Shown here one piece after another: positions 48,907-57,182 of a DNA stretch of 64,000 nt. Both the position numbers and the translations under genes were made by a program. The DNA is taken from NCBI RefSeq assembly GCF_026013605.1, contig NZ_JAPDPJ010000001.1, forward strand, positions 372,001-436,000, read 5' to 3'. The stretch comes from Plebeiibacterium sediminum. GTDB lineage: Bacteria; Bacteroidota; Bacteroidia; Bacteroidales; Marinilabiliaceae. The first letter of the stretch is position 1. Each line of letters starts with the position of its first letter. The notes under the pieces are model-generated. The model worked only from the letters and a program-made list of their open reading frames with translations, was not told where the DNA came from and did not search any database.

Positions 48907-49545
48907 ATGAAAATTATAAGATTTACTTTACTTTTTTCGTTATTATTTATTGCTTACAATGCAACAGCTCAAAAAATTGGTGTAATTGGAGGATTTAATA
49001 TTTCAACAATATCATATGAGCCTGCTGTTAATGATAATAAATTATTAGTTCGAAATCATATTGGAATTGTATATGAGCAATCTATATCTGGTAAAGAAAT
49101 ATTTGTTCAAACAGGGTTAATATTTTCTCAGAAAGGCTCCGCTTTTAAGGATATGTATGTAGGATATGGAACGTATGTAAACGATAATAATGATATTAAA
49201 AAGATGTTGAATTACATTGATATTCCTGTACTTTTTGAATATAAACATAGTTTTACAAATCTAGCCCTAATTTGAAAAATAGGGCCTGTTTTTTCGTTTG
49301 GAATGCAGGGTGTAGAAACGAGTAGTGGAGTAAATGATAATAAAATTAGTTTTGATGGAAAAGATCATCATTTAATGGATATAAGCGCAGATGTAAGTTT
49401 AGGAGTAGAGCTTATAGAACAGTTCCAATTTACCTTGAATTACCAATATGGACTAACTAATATTGAAGTAGATGCAATACAACAAAGGAATCGAGTATTA
49501 CAATTATCAGTGTCTTATTTCTTTAGTAAACTTAGTTTTAAATAA
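48907..49545 (+). pseudogene. Outer-membrane beta-barrel protein (porin family) with in-frame TGA
   Basis: A signal peptide (MKIIRFTLLFSLLFIAYNAT) leads into an OMP_b-brl-type sequence (GVIGGFNISTISY, FVQTGLIFSQKGSAF). It is cut by TGA at 49273-49275 after residue 122. The same frame continues for about 90 codons (KIGPVFSFGMQGVETSSG, then FQFTLNYQYGLTNIEVDAIQ) to the stop at 49545, ending in SVSYFFSKLSFK as outer-membrane barrels do. Without the TGA it would give a normal barrel of about 212 residues; a single base change (for example from TGG) explains it. A sequencing error is the alternative. Confidence 0.8.
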
Positions 49546-49548
49546 GTA

Positions 49549-51153
49549 TCAGTGAAGTTCCTTACTAATTAAATAATCTTTTAAATAAACATCTTTTCCA
49601 TACACTACTTCACCAGATTTTGGATCAATCCAACAGGTTAAATAAACTATGTTTATTGGGATTTCTTTTTTTAAATAAACTTTTACAGGATAACCTTTAG
49701 CTAGGTATTTGTTTTTATCAATGTTTTGATGATCAATTTTATTTAATGTAAAATCTGCCAATTCTAATGCATTCTCTACCCTGATACAACCATGGCTGTA
49801 GGTTCTTACAGGTTTCTTAAACAAGCTTTGCTGTGGTGTATCATGCAAGTAAATTGAATAATGGTTTTTAAACATGAATTTAACCTTTCCTAATGCATTT
49901 GATGGTGATGTATGCTGAAATACTGTAAAAGGGAAATTTGAGGCCGTATATTGCGAAAAATCGATACTATCGGTCGGTATTTCGATTCCATTGATACAGG
50001 CAAACATTTTTCGCTTTTGAAGATACATTGAATCACGTTTAGCACCTCTTAGTATTTGAGTAGTTGCAATGGATCTGGGAACAGTCCAGCACGGATTAAA
50101 TACTAAATAATCAATAGAAGACTGAAATACAGGTGTTTGATTTTTATACTTTCCTACCACAACTTTTGAAGTTAAAAGACTTTTATTATGGTCTCTAAAA
50201 TCAAGTAGTTGAGATGCGATATTTATAGTAATACCTGTTGTAAACTGATCGTCAGAAAACCATCTTAAACGCTCTAAATTTGCTTTTATAAGGTTAATAT
50301 AGGTCTCTTTATTCCAATTTAAGTAATGATAGGTTTGTTTACCAACAATTCCATCTGGTACAAGACCATGTTTTAATTGAAAATTTTTTACAGCATCAGA
50401 TAATTCCTGATTAAAATCCATAGATATATTTGAATCATTAGGAAATTTAAGGAGTTTCCTTTTTAATGGAAGAACATATTTATTGGAATCACCTTTTTGC
50501 AATATAAATCCCGGATCAATAATTTGAAAATCTGATTCTATATTCTGCTGTGAATAAAGTTTTTTTAGTTCTAATGTTAGTTTATTGTAGAGTATGTTTT
50601 TAGGCTCAAAAAAGGTGTTTAATTGGTTTAATTGGTTCTTTTTAATAGAATTAATCCAAATAGAATCATGGGTTGATAAAATAGGTTTAGGGTAATTCCA
50701 ACCAGAATGAAATTGATTGGGATCCAATTGTGAAAATCTGATATCTAACCCGCATTTTCTAATGGCTGATGTTAAAAGAATATCCAGCTGTGCATATTTT
50801 GTAGTATTGATACATGTATCTGTATGTATTTCACTATAAAGTTGTTCTATTTTAGAGAGGTTATACTTAGCTGGGCTTAACCCATGATATTTGGCATTTC
50901 TAATCCATTGAATACCATTGGTAATTAATGTATCTGATTTCCAAATGGGAGTATAGTGATTAGAATAATAAATGGATTTAATGGATGAATCAGGAATATT
51001 GATAAGATCATTTTTTATATTTTCAGCTATTTCCTGTTCTGGAAATACGTCTGCTATTTCCTCCTTAATCAATGGTTTATCAATGGTGACTTGTTTTGTT
51101 TTACAAGCCATTGATAAAACCATTAAACCAATATATATTCCCTTTCTAAGCAT
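49549..51153 (-). CDS. L,D-transpeptidase (YcbB-like) lipoprotein
   Basis: Peptidoglycan cross-linking or lipoprotein-linking enzyme. From ATG 51153 it has 534 residues, with a lipoprotein signal (YIGLMVLSMAC, Cys17). A helical N-terminal scaffold is followed by a peptidoglycan-binding repeat (about 215-280, VKNFQLKHGLVPDGIVGKQT). The YkuD catalytic domain (about 300-500) has His437 in YLHDTPQQSLF and SHGCIRVE with Cys456. The layout matches YcbB/LdtD-type enzymes. The alternative TTG start at 51159 adds two residues. It is convergent with the broken porin gene, four bases apart. Confidence 0.93.
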   Translation of the reverse strand: MLRKGIYIGLMVLSMACKTKQVTIDKPLIKEEIADVFPEQEIAENIKNDLINIPDSSIKSIYYSNHYTPIWKSDTLITNGIQWIRNAKYHGLSPAKYNLSKIEQLYSEIHTDTCINTTKYAQLDILLTSAIRKCGLDIRFSQLDPNQFHSGWNYPKPILSTHDSIWINSIKKNQLNQLNTFFEPKNILYNKLTLELKKLYSQQNIESDFQIIDPGFILQKGDSNKYVLPLKRKLLKFPNDSNISMDFNQELSDAVKNFQLKHGLVPDGIVGKQTYHYLNWNKETYINLIKANLERLRWFSDDQFTTGITINIASQLLDFRDHNKSLLTSKVVVGKYKNQTPVFQSSIDYLVFNPCWTVPRSIATTQILRGAKRDSMYLQKRKMFACINGIEIPTDSIDFSQYTASNFPFTVFQHTSPSNALGKVKFMFKNHYSIYLHDTPQQSLFKKPVRTYSHGCIRVENALELADFTLNKIDHQNIDKNKYLAKGYPVKVYLKKEIPINIVYLTCWIDPKSGEVVYGKDVYLKDYLISKELH

Positions 51154-51403
51154 ATGCAAATGTAATCATTTGCCGCACTTACAATAATGAAACATATATG
51201 TAAATTTAGTGATTACAATAAGTTTGAAAGAGGAGTAATTTAAGTATGTGAGATGTGTATATGTCATTAAAAAACATTATAAACTTGTGTAATTAAAGAA
51301 GTTTATTTTAAACTTTATTTAATGTACTAATATGTGTAACACCGGTTATAAATGTCAGTATAATAAATCAATAATAGATATTATTAACTTAAAACTATTG
51401 TAA

Positions 51404-51919
51404 ATGAAAGTTTCTATAAGTGTATTGGTAATGGTTATTTTTATGGCAATATCTTGCACAGAAGATATTCTTGAAATACCTACTATTACCGGATCCTGGA
51501 TGTTAGAATCTACCAATCATGTCACCACAGAGATTATTTCGTTTACTGATGTTATGACTTATGAAATAGTATCTTTTCCAAGTCAGCTAGAAAATCCAAT
51601 TGGTTCAGAAGTAGATACCGTATATATAACAGGTGATTATGCTTATTTAGGCAATCAAATATCCTTTCTTTCGGCTAATTTTAAAGGTGAAGAAGAAGCT
51701 GCTATAATTTATGCAGAACCTACAATATATGGTGCTACCGTAAGTGATTTATTTGTTGGAATGGTTAATACTGTGGTTGGAGTTTACCAGTTTCTTGAAT
51801 TTATTCCTACAGGTTTAAATTTCATATTTAATCCCTTTACATGGTCTGTTGATGAAATTACCAGGAAAAACCTTATTCTAAATAATAATGGGAAATTATG
51901 TAAGTATAGACGGTTGTAA
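51404..51919 (+). CDS. Small hypothetical lipoprotein
   Basis: A 171-residue protein I do not recognise. It has a lipoprotein signal (VLVMVIFMAISC, Cys18), then TEDILEIPTITGSWMLESTNHV, a lipocalin-like or DUF-type beta-sheet opening often seen in small Bacteroidota lipoproteins. It has a weakly hydrophobic region at about 118-145 (DLFVGMVNTVVGVYQFLEFI) and a basic C-terminus (GKLCKYRRL). It stands alone and converges on the patatin gene. Confidence 0.65.
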   Translation: MKVSISVLVMVIFMAISCTEDILEIPTITGSWMLESTNHVTTEIISFTDVMTYEIVSFPSQLENPIGSEVDTVYITGDYAYLGNQISFLSANFKGEEEAAIIYAEPTIYGATVSDLFVGMVNTVVGVYQFLEFIPTGLNFIFNPFTWSVDEITRKNLILNNNGKLCKYRRL

Positions 51920-51920
51920 A

Positions 51921-52772
51921 TTAAATATGAAGCCAATTGTTTAAATCGTTAAATATTTGTTCGCAATGCTTATATCCCATAGTAAAAGCTTCCTGTAGTT
52001 TTTCTTTATTTCTTTCTGTCCTGCTTACAGGAATTTTATTTTCAGGTCTTATCACATAGGCTTTTCCTTCTTTTTCTAATTGTTTAATCTCTTCAAGTTG
52101 CTGATTGTAAAAATGATATCTTTTAGATAAAACATCGATCAATTGAGGGTATTTGGGATACAATAATTTTCCTATAGTTGAAAATTTAGTAGGTTTCTTT
52201 TCAAATTCAATTGGTTGAGTCAGTACAATAACAACTTTATCGCATCCATCATTAAAAGCTTTTTGAAAGGGGATAGGATCGCTAATACCTCCATCTAGCA
52301 GTTTTTTATCATGGAATTTAACCATTTTTGAGGCAAAAGGAAGGCTTGCAGATGCTTTTAAAGATGTAAGTAAATTATCATAATCTAATGTTTTAATATA
52401 GAATGGTTTCCCTGTGATACAATCTGTAGTTCCAATTACAAAATCCTGCTCAGATTTAGAATAGGTTTCAAAGTCAAAAGGAATTAGTTTTTTGGGTATT
52501 TCATTAAATATAAAATCCATACCAAACAATTCGCCTTTAGTAAATAAGCGTGAGTAACTCATATATCGCTTATCATTCACATATGAATAAGGAACATTGA
52601 GGTTTCTGCCAATTTGTTTTGAAATATAGTTTACGCCATTACAAGCACCCATTGAAACACCTATAACATAAGGCAACTCAATGTTTTTCTCTAACAGATA
52701 ATCAATAACTCCTGCGCTGTATATTCCTCTAAAGCCACCACCTTCAAGTACAAGTCCTACTTTTTTATTCAT
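51921..52772 (-). CDS. Patatin-like phospholipase
   Basis: Ser-Asp dyad lipase of 283 residues. The oxyanion loop is EGGGFRGIYSAG (10-21), the nucleophile Ser40 sits in GVSMG, and the catalytic Asp160 sits in LLDGGISDPIP. Bacterial members are like RssA/YjjU esterases and act in the cytoplasm or at membranes. The C-terminal part (about 245-283) is helical. It follows a 139-base gap after the ABC operon and is probably separate from it. Confidence 0.93.
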   Translation of the reverse strand: MNKKVGLVLEGGGFRGIYSAGVIDYLLEKNIELPYVIGVSMGACNGVNYISKQIGRNLNVPYSYVNDKRYMSYSRLFTKGELFGMDFIFNEIPKKLIPFDFETYSKSEQDFVIGTTDCITGKPFYIKTLDYDNLLTSLKASASLPFASKMVKFHDKKLLDGGISDPIPFQKAFNDGCDKVVIVLTQPIEFEKKPTKFSTIGKLLYPKYPQLIDVLSKRYHFYNQQLEEIKQLEKEGKAYVIRPENKIPVSRTERNKEKLQEAFTMGYKHCEQIFNDLNNWLHI

Positions 52773-52910
52773 CTGATTATAACCTATTTTCTTAAGCCAT
52801 ATATATGGAACTTGCAGATTTTGTTATCTATGTGTTTGATAACTCTGTACGACGGCTTGTTTCATATAATTGAATTTTGGTGACTAAATTACGAATAATC
52901 TAAGAATGAT

Positions 52911-53906
52911 TTATGATTCTTTTAACTCATTTCCATATCTAAAAAAGTCTTTGGCTTCTTGCATTGCTTTATCCATTTTTTCTAATTCAGCATAATATCC
53001 TTTTTCATGCGTATTGGTGGTAATGATTTTATCCATTCCTCCATTTTTAATGACAACACGTTTATCTGCCAGTAAAATAAGCAGAGGATCATGAGTAGCC
53101 ATCAATACAATTTTATCTTTACTAACCAGTAAATCAAGGGCTTTTTTCTTGTTTACACCAGCATTTTCAATTTCATCGATAAGCACAATAGGGGCCTGAC
53201 CAATGCATGCTACATCAGCAATCATAAGGGCACGGGATTGTCCGCCACTTAAAAAAGTTACAGGAGTTGTTGGATCAAATGGTTCACCAGAAAGCTCATT
53301 AGCCAATTTCATTACTTCTTTAACAGCATCTTCTGCATTCATTAATAAGCGGCTTTGAGCATGGAGCATTAGGAAGCTTTCTACATCCATATCCAAAACA
53401 AAATTCATGTTTTGTGTTATTTGGGCAATCAATTTACCACCAAATAGGGCAGAGGTATCTTCGTCGGCAGGTTGGCCATTAATGAGTACTTTACGTTTTG
53501 TTGGCGTATCGCCATTTGCTAACCACTCAATATCAGCCAATAAACGACTTTTACCAGAACCGGTGGGACCAACAATACAGGTGATTTCTCCAGGATTTAA
53601 ATGAAGATTACAATTTTCCGGATTTTTACTTTTATCTATTCCACGAAGGATATCCAGTGTTTCAATTGTTGTTTTTTGTTCCGAAGCTGCAATACCACTT
53701 ATATAATCCACAAAAAGATTAGCTATTTCTTCTTTAGAACTGGCATTTTCATCCCAAAATGAATCCGGTTGAGTACTTATGTACTCTGTAAAAGATTTGT
53801 GCTCATTTTCAGCTTTTATTTGAAAGGACGAAAAGAAATCACTAAACAATGGATTTTCATTAACAATTTCCTTTAATGGTTTATGTAGTAATATCTCTGT
53901 TTCCAT
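52911..53906 (-). CDS. ABC-type ATPase with extra N-terminal domain (orphan, no permease)
   Basis: A 331-residue ABC ATPase. An N-terminal domain of about 80 residues (LLHKPLKEIVNENPLFSDFF and after) precedes the nucleotide-binding domain. Walker A is GPTGSGKS (113-120), the signature LSGGQSR (219-225), Walker B VLIDE with Glu245, and the H-loop His272 is in MATHDP. The catalytic set is intact. A permease is missing in the operon, so it may act on cytosolic proteins or cofactors. It is the last gene of the run SBP-like, GTPase, ATPase, with three bases between it and the GTPase gene. Its function is unknown. Confidence 0.82.
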   Translation of the reverse strand: METEILLHKPLKEIVNENPLFSDFFSSFQIKAENEHKSFTEYISTQPDSFWDENASSKEEIANLFVDYISGIAASEQKTTIETLDILRGIDKSKNPENCNLHLNPGEITCIVGPTGSGKSRLLADIEWLANGDTPTKRKVLINGQPADEDTSALFGGKLIAQITQNMNFVLDMDVESFLMLHAQSRLLMNAEDAVKEVMKLANELSGEPFDPTTPVTFLSGGQSRALMIADVACIGQAPIVLIDEIENAGVNKKKALDLLVSKDKIVLMATHDPLLILLADKRVVIKNGGMDKIITTNTHEKGYYAELEKMDKAMQEAKDFFRYGNELKES

Positions 53907-53909
53907 ATT

Positions 53910-54596
53910 TTAAAGCTTAATCTTTCTGTTTAATCCTATCTGAAAATCTTCACCTACGCGGGTTTCTCCTAAACAATAAGAACATAATGCTGTTGGCATT
54001 GAAAAGCGCAGTTTCATTTGTTCTTTCTCCATTTTTTTGTTTTCAGTAATTACCAATCTTGCTAATTTATCAGCGCCTTGTCCGGTTATTCCATTTATAA
54101 ATAACACTTTACATTTAGGGTTGACTTGTTGTATTTTAAATCTGAAAACCTCTTTTTCGGCTTGCGATACTAAATCGCTTTTAGTTACAACAACAACATC
54201 CGCCAACTTTACCATTGGTCCGGTTTTTAAAGGGGTATTGATACCACTTAAATTGTCGAGAATACAAATTGCAGGCACATTTTTAAGGTGAGGAGCACAC
54301 CGGTTACATAAACCCGCACTTTCTGTAATAAGGGTTGAAAATCCTTTTTCTTTCGCCCAATTGATGCACTCTTCAAAATTAGAAACAAAATAGTGATCGG
54401 GACAAAGATTACCTGCTAATCCGGTTTTAGCTGTAATGCCATGTTTAGCGTATTGCTCTTCATCTAAAGCACTTAAACAGTCAAATTTTATTACCCCGCA
54501 TTTATCTTTAAAGCCTTCAATACTGTCAATCATTTTTATAATCACAGAGGTTTTACCAGATGAAGGAGGGCCTGCAATTGTAATTAAATCTATCAT
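53910..54596 (-). CDS. HypB/UreG-like P-loop GTPase with CxxC motifs
   Basis: A 228-residue P-loop protein. Walker A is GPPSSGKT (9-16) and the G4-like motif is TKSDLV (about 157-162). Paired cysteines and other metal-type residues appear as GNLCPDHY, ESAGLCNRCAPHL and the C-terminal ALCSYCLGE. This resembles metallochaperone GTPases of the HypB/UreG/CooC group, which insert nickel into hydrogenase, urease or CODH. No hydrogenase or urease genes are near. It is sandwiched between an ABC ATPase and a binding-protein-like gene, spaced three and seven bases from them. Confidence 0.8.
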   Translation of the reverse strand: MIDLITIAGPPSSGKTSVIIKMIDSIEGFKDKCGVIKFDCLSALDEEQYAKHGITAKTGLAGNLCPDHYFVSNFEECINWAKEKGFSTLITESAGLCNRCAPHLKNVPAICILDNLSGINTPLKTGPMVKLADVVVVTKSDLVSQAEKEVFRFKIQQVNPKCKVLFINGITGQGADKLARLVITENKKMEKEQMKLRFSMPTALCSYCLGETRVGEDFQIGLNRKIKL

Positions 54597-54603
54597 AAGC
54601 GAT

Positions 54604-55791
54604 CTATTTTTTATTCCAAACTTCCATAAAAGTTTCCTGAATGTCTTCTTTTAATTTTCCGATATAGTGGTTGTTTAGGAAATCCCAACCCAACCATTTT
54701 ACGGTTTCAGGTAAATCTTTATGATCAATTTCAGGATGAATAACAGGGAAATGACGTTGTTTAAGTAACTCAGCTAATTTTTTACTAAACAGGAAGTTTA
54801 ATAGTTCTTTATGTTGTTCTTTTTTATCTTTTTTAACCAATAGAAAAACAGGACTGGCAATAGCACCATCTTCAGGCCATACAACTTCAACATTTTTATC
54901 TTTAATACGTTTTGAAAAGAAGTAAGGCATAATATAGATGGCTGTACCTTTGTCGTCCTCTTTTCCTGCCAGTTTCACCATCTCGGCAGGATGCATGCCG
55001 CTTTTAATATTGTTGGCCAATATTTTAATGGCTTCAAAACCATGATCTTTATAAAAAGGAAGCATAACAGCGTTACAAAAGAAATCGTTTTCGCCTCTCA
55101 TAATAATGCTGTTTTCAAATTCAGGCTGTAAAATATCATCCCATTTTTTTGGCATCTTTCTGTCTCCCAATTTGTTTTTATCCACTACCATAACCAACAT
55201 ATTTGCGGTATACATGGTATAATGCTTATTAGGATCTGCAAAACCCTCTTTTTGCAGGTAATGATTTGGAATAAATGGTTCAACAGCCTCAAATACATCG
55301 TTTTCAATAAATCGATGAATAAAAGGACGATGAAAAAAATTGTTGATATCAGAAGCCATAATTACATCAGGTAATTCATTTTCATCGGTAATGCTATCTA
55401 AAAGAGGGTAATATGATAATTCGTGGTTTACATTACCTTCCATCATATAATTTAAGTCCTTAAAAAGTGCTTTATTCTCCTCAAAATAAGATTCAGTTAA
55501 CTCTTTAAAAGGATTTCGTAATCCACAAGGTAACATGGCTGAAAAATGAAGTGTTTCGTTATCATTTTCTTTCACTTCCTGCTTTTCAGAGAGCGATTGA
55601 TTGAGTTTATTGATGAAATGCTCTGAATTGATATTGTTAGATGTTAATAAAGTATTTAAACGTATAAAACGACCTGTTTTACTCAGGTTTTCAGGTTTAA
55701 AATAATTACCTAATCCATGCTGTTCAAATACAGAAATATACTCCTTGTTTAATTCTGAAATCTGTAATAAGTTTTCGTTACCTGTGATCAT
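54604..55791 (-). CDS. Cytosolic solute-binding-fold protein with DUF1858-like N-terminus
   Basis: A 395-residue protein from ATG 55791 (TTG 55797 is less likely). It has no signal peptide or lipobox. The first 70 residues (ISELNKEYISVFEQHGLGNYF, then RLNTLLTSNNINSEHFINKLN) resemble DUF1858-type domains. The rest has the layout of iron/thiosulfate-type periplasmic binding proteins: PDVIMASDINNFF, NMLVMVVDKNKLGDRKMPKKWDDIL, AIYIMPYFFSKRIKD. Lack of an export signal argues against classical uptake; a cytosolic ligand-carrier or enzyme role with the GTPase and ABC ATPase is inferred. First gene of the operon. Confidence 0.75.
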   Translation of the reverse strand: MITGNENLLQISELNKEYISVFEQHGLGNYFKPENLSKTGRFIRLNTLLTSNNINSEHFINKLNQSLSEKQEVKENDNETLHFSAMLPCGLRNPFKELTESYFEENKALFKDLNYMMEGNVNHELSYYPLLDSITDENELPDVIMASDINNFFHRPFIHRFIENDVFEAVEPFIPNHYLQKEGFADPNKHYTMYTANMLVMVVDKNKLGDRKMPKKWDDILQPEFENSIIMRGENDFFCNAVMLPFYKDHGFEAIKILANNIKSGMHPAEMVKLAGKEDDKGTAIYIMPYFFSKRIKDKNVEVVWPEDGAIASPVFLLVKKDKKEQHKELLNFLFSKKLAELLKQRHFPVIHPEIDHKDLPETVKWLGWDFLNNHYIGKLKEDIQETFMEVWNKK

Positions 55792-55884
55792 AATCAATAA
55801 TTGTTTGGGTTATAAAGCGACTAATAGTTTTCTTTTTTTACTGGTAGAAGTCGAAGCTTCAAACAGTTTGACAGGAGTGATCTA

Positions 55885-56010
55885 TTAATCATATAAAGTT
55901 TCAACCGTTAACCAATCTTCTGTAATGCTAATGGATGAAACTATACTTTTAAGAATTGCTCCATATCTCAAGTTTTCAATATGTATGCCACTTTCAGTAT
56001 AAACAGCGTA
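55885..56010 (-). pseudogene. Possible remnant of an M24 aminopeptidase-like gene
   Basis: A minus-strand frame with no start codon encodes about 40 residues, including YTESGIHIENLRYGAILKSI and EDWLTVETLYD before a stop. The G-(I/R)-H/R-IENL ... ETL pattern recalls the C-terminus of aminopeptidase P-type proteins. An upstream frame shift is likely, as another frame just ahead reads into it. Chance similarity is quite possible. Confidence 0.28.
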
Positions 56011-56350
56011 TTACACTATTCAAATTGAAAGCTAATTTATCCATTGCGATATATATTGGTTTTCAAAACATTGATTGCATCATCAAATGCATGCACTTTA
56101 AGTCAACAATCAATTGCTTTATATTGAATTATTTTTGCGCTTCATCATAATAAATCATTAAAACACAACTTTGATACTTTATCGAAAAAAGAATTCAGTA
56201 TGATTTAGTTACTGATTCAAGTAAATAAAATGCATAAATATTTTGAATATAAGTTTATGATATTAAAACCTACATTTTTGTAGGATTATAAGAATTTAAC
56301 TTACGTTATTGTATTGCTTTTACAAGTTAGTTATGTAAGCTAAACGGCAT

Positions 56351-56384
56351 AAAAAAGGAGCTGTAATATAAAACTTACAACTCC
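56351..56384 (-). terminator. Terminator after the LytTR regulator gene
   Basis: GGAGCTGTAA (56357-56366) and TTACAACTCC (56375-56384) pair with one mismatch around an eight-base loop. On the minus strand the hairpin is followed by six T, 43 bases past the stop. Confidence 0.75.
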
Positions 56385-56426
56385 TATAAAATATGAATGT
56401 ATAATGAATAAAATCCTTGGTTCTGT

Positions 56427-57182
56427 TTAATTATTGACCAACCATTTTTTAAAAACAGACACTCTTGCTTTACTTATGATGATACGTTCTTTTGTTGGAA
56501 CATTAAGATTTACTGAAAGCCGGTTTCCAAACCAAACTACTACCTCTTTAACTGCGCTATGTGAAATGATAAATTGCCTGTTGGCTCTAAAAAATTCTGA
56601 AGGATCCAGTTTAGACATTAAAGTATCCAGAGAAGATTCTACAGGCCATTCCTGACCATCAAGCGAGTGTACGGTAACCATTTCATTTTCTGTGTAAAAA
56701 TATGCTATTTGTGCGGTTGGTAATGGAATCAATTTATCACGATATTTAATTAGAAGTGTTTTGGTATATTCTGCTTTATCGGCAATAAAATGATTCATTC
56801 TTTTAGCGTATTCCTCTAAATCATTATTAGAAAAGTTCTTTAGCTTGTTTAATGCACGCTGCACATTTTCAGGTTCTATTGGTTTTAATAAATAATCTAT
56901 GCTGTTTACTTTAAAAGCTTCTAAAGCATAACTATCATAAGCAGTTGTAAATATAACAGGACAGGTTATTTCAATTGATTTAAAAATTTCAAAAGATTCT
57001 CCATCAGCGAGTTGAATGTCCATAAAAACCAAATCAGGTAATTCGTTATTTTGAAAATAATTTACTGAAGATTGAATACTATCCAGTACTGCAATAATTT
57101 CCAGATTTGGCTCAAGTTCTTTTAAAATTGCTATTAAGTTTTTAACAGCAACAACTTCATCTTCAATAATTACTGCTTTCAT
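56427..57182 (-). CDS. LytTR-family response regulator
   Basis: A 251-residue regulator. The receiver domain (1-120) has acidic EDE at 7-9, phospho-acceptor Asp55 (FMDIQLADGE), Thr in FTTAYDSYALEA and Lys in YLLKPIEP. The LytTR DNA-binding domain is at about 140-251 (LIPLPTAQIAYFYTENEMVTVHS, FFRANRQFIISHSAV). It overlaps the sensor kinase gene by 20 bases and is its cognate partner. Targets could include the DUF4353 gene just upstream of the pair. Confidence 0.93.
   Translation of the reverse strand: MKAVIIEDEVVAVKNLIAILKELEPNLEIIAVLDSIQSSVNYFQNNELPDLVFMDIQLADGESFEIFKSIEITCPVIFTTAYDSYALEAFKVNSIDYLLKPIEPENVQRALNKLKNFSNNDLEEYAKRMNHFIADKAEYTKTLLIKYRDKLIPLPTAQIAYFYTENEMVTVHSLDGQEWPVESSLDTLMSKLDPSEFFRANRQFIISHSAVKEVVVWFGNRLSVNLNVPTKERIIISKARVSVFKKWLVNN

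Larger units (their letters stand above)
55792..56426. other. 635-base intergenic stretch
   Basis: Between the SBP-like gene and the LytTR regulator. It holds a possible gene remnant (55885-56010, minus strand) and a terminator (56351-56384). I see no promoter I can support for the SBP-like operon, and the short plus-strand frame at 55956-56150 looks spurious. Confidence 0.5.

Noticed and set aside
51157-51164. TACATTTG on the minus strand with TTG 17 bases upstream, before the L,D-transpeptidase gene
   Set aside because: It would start transcription at about the ATG itself (51153), so it implies a leaderless message or is a chance match; not listed as a promoter.
52911-55791. Reading the three-gene operon as a normal ABC importer
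   Set aside because: No permease gene, no signal peptide on the binding-fold protein, and an interposed metal-type GTPase.
55956-56150. A 64-codon plus-strand frame in the gap before the LytTR operon
   Set aside because: Low complexity, Cys/Ile/Phe-rich, no promoter, no family pattern, and overlapping the possible minus-strand remnant.
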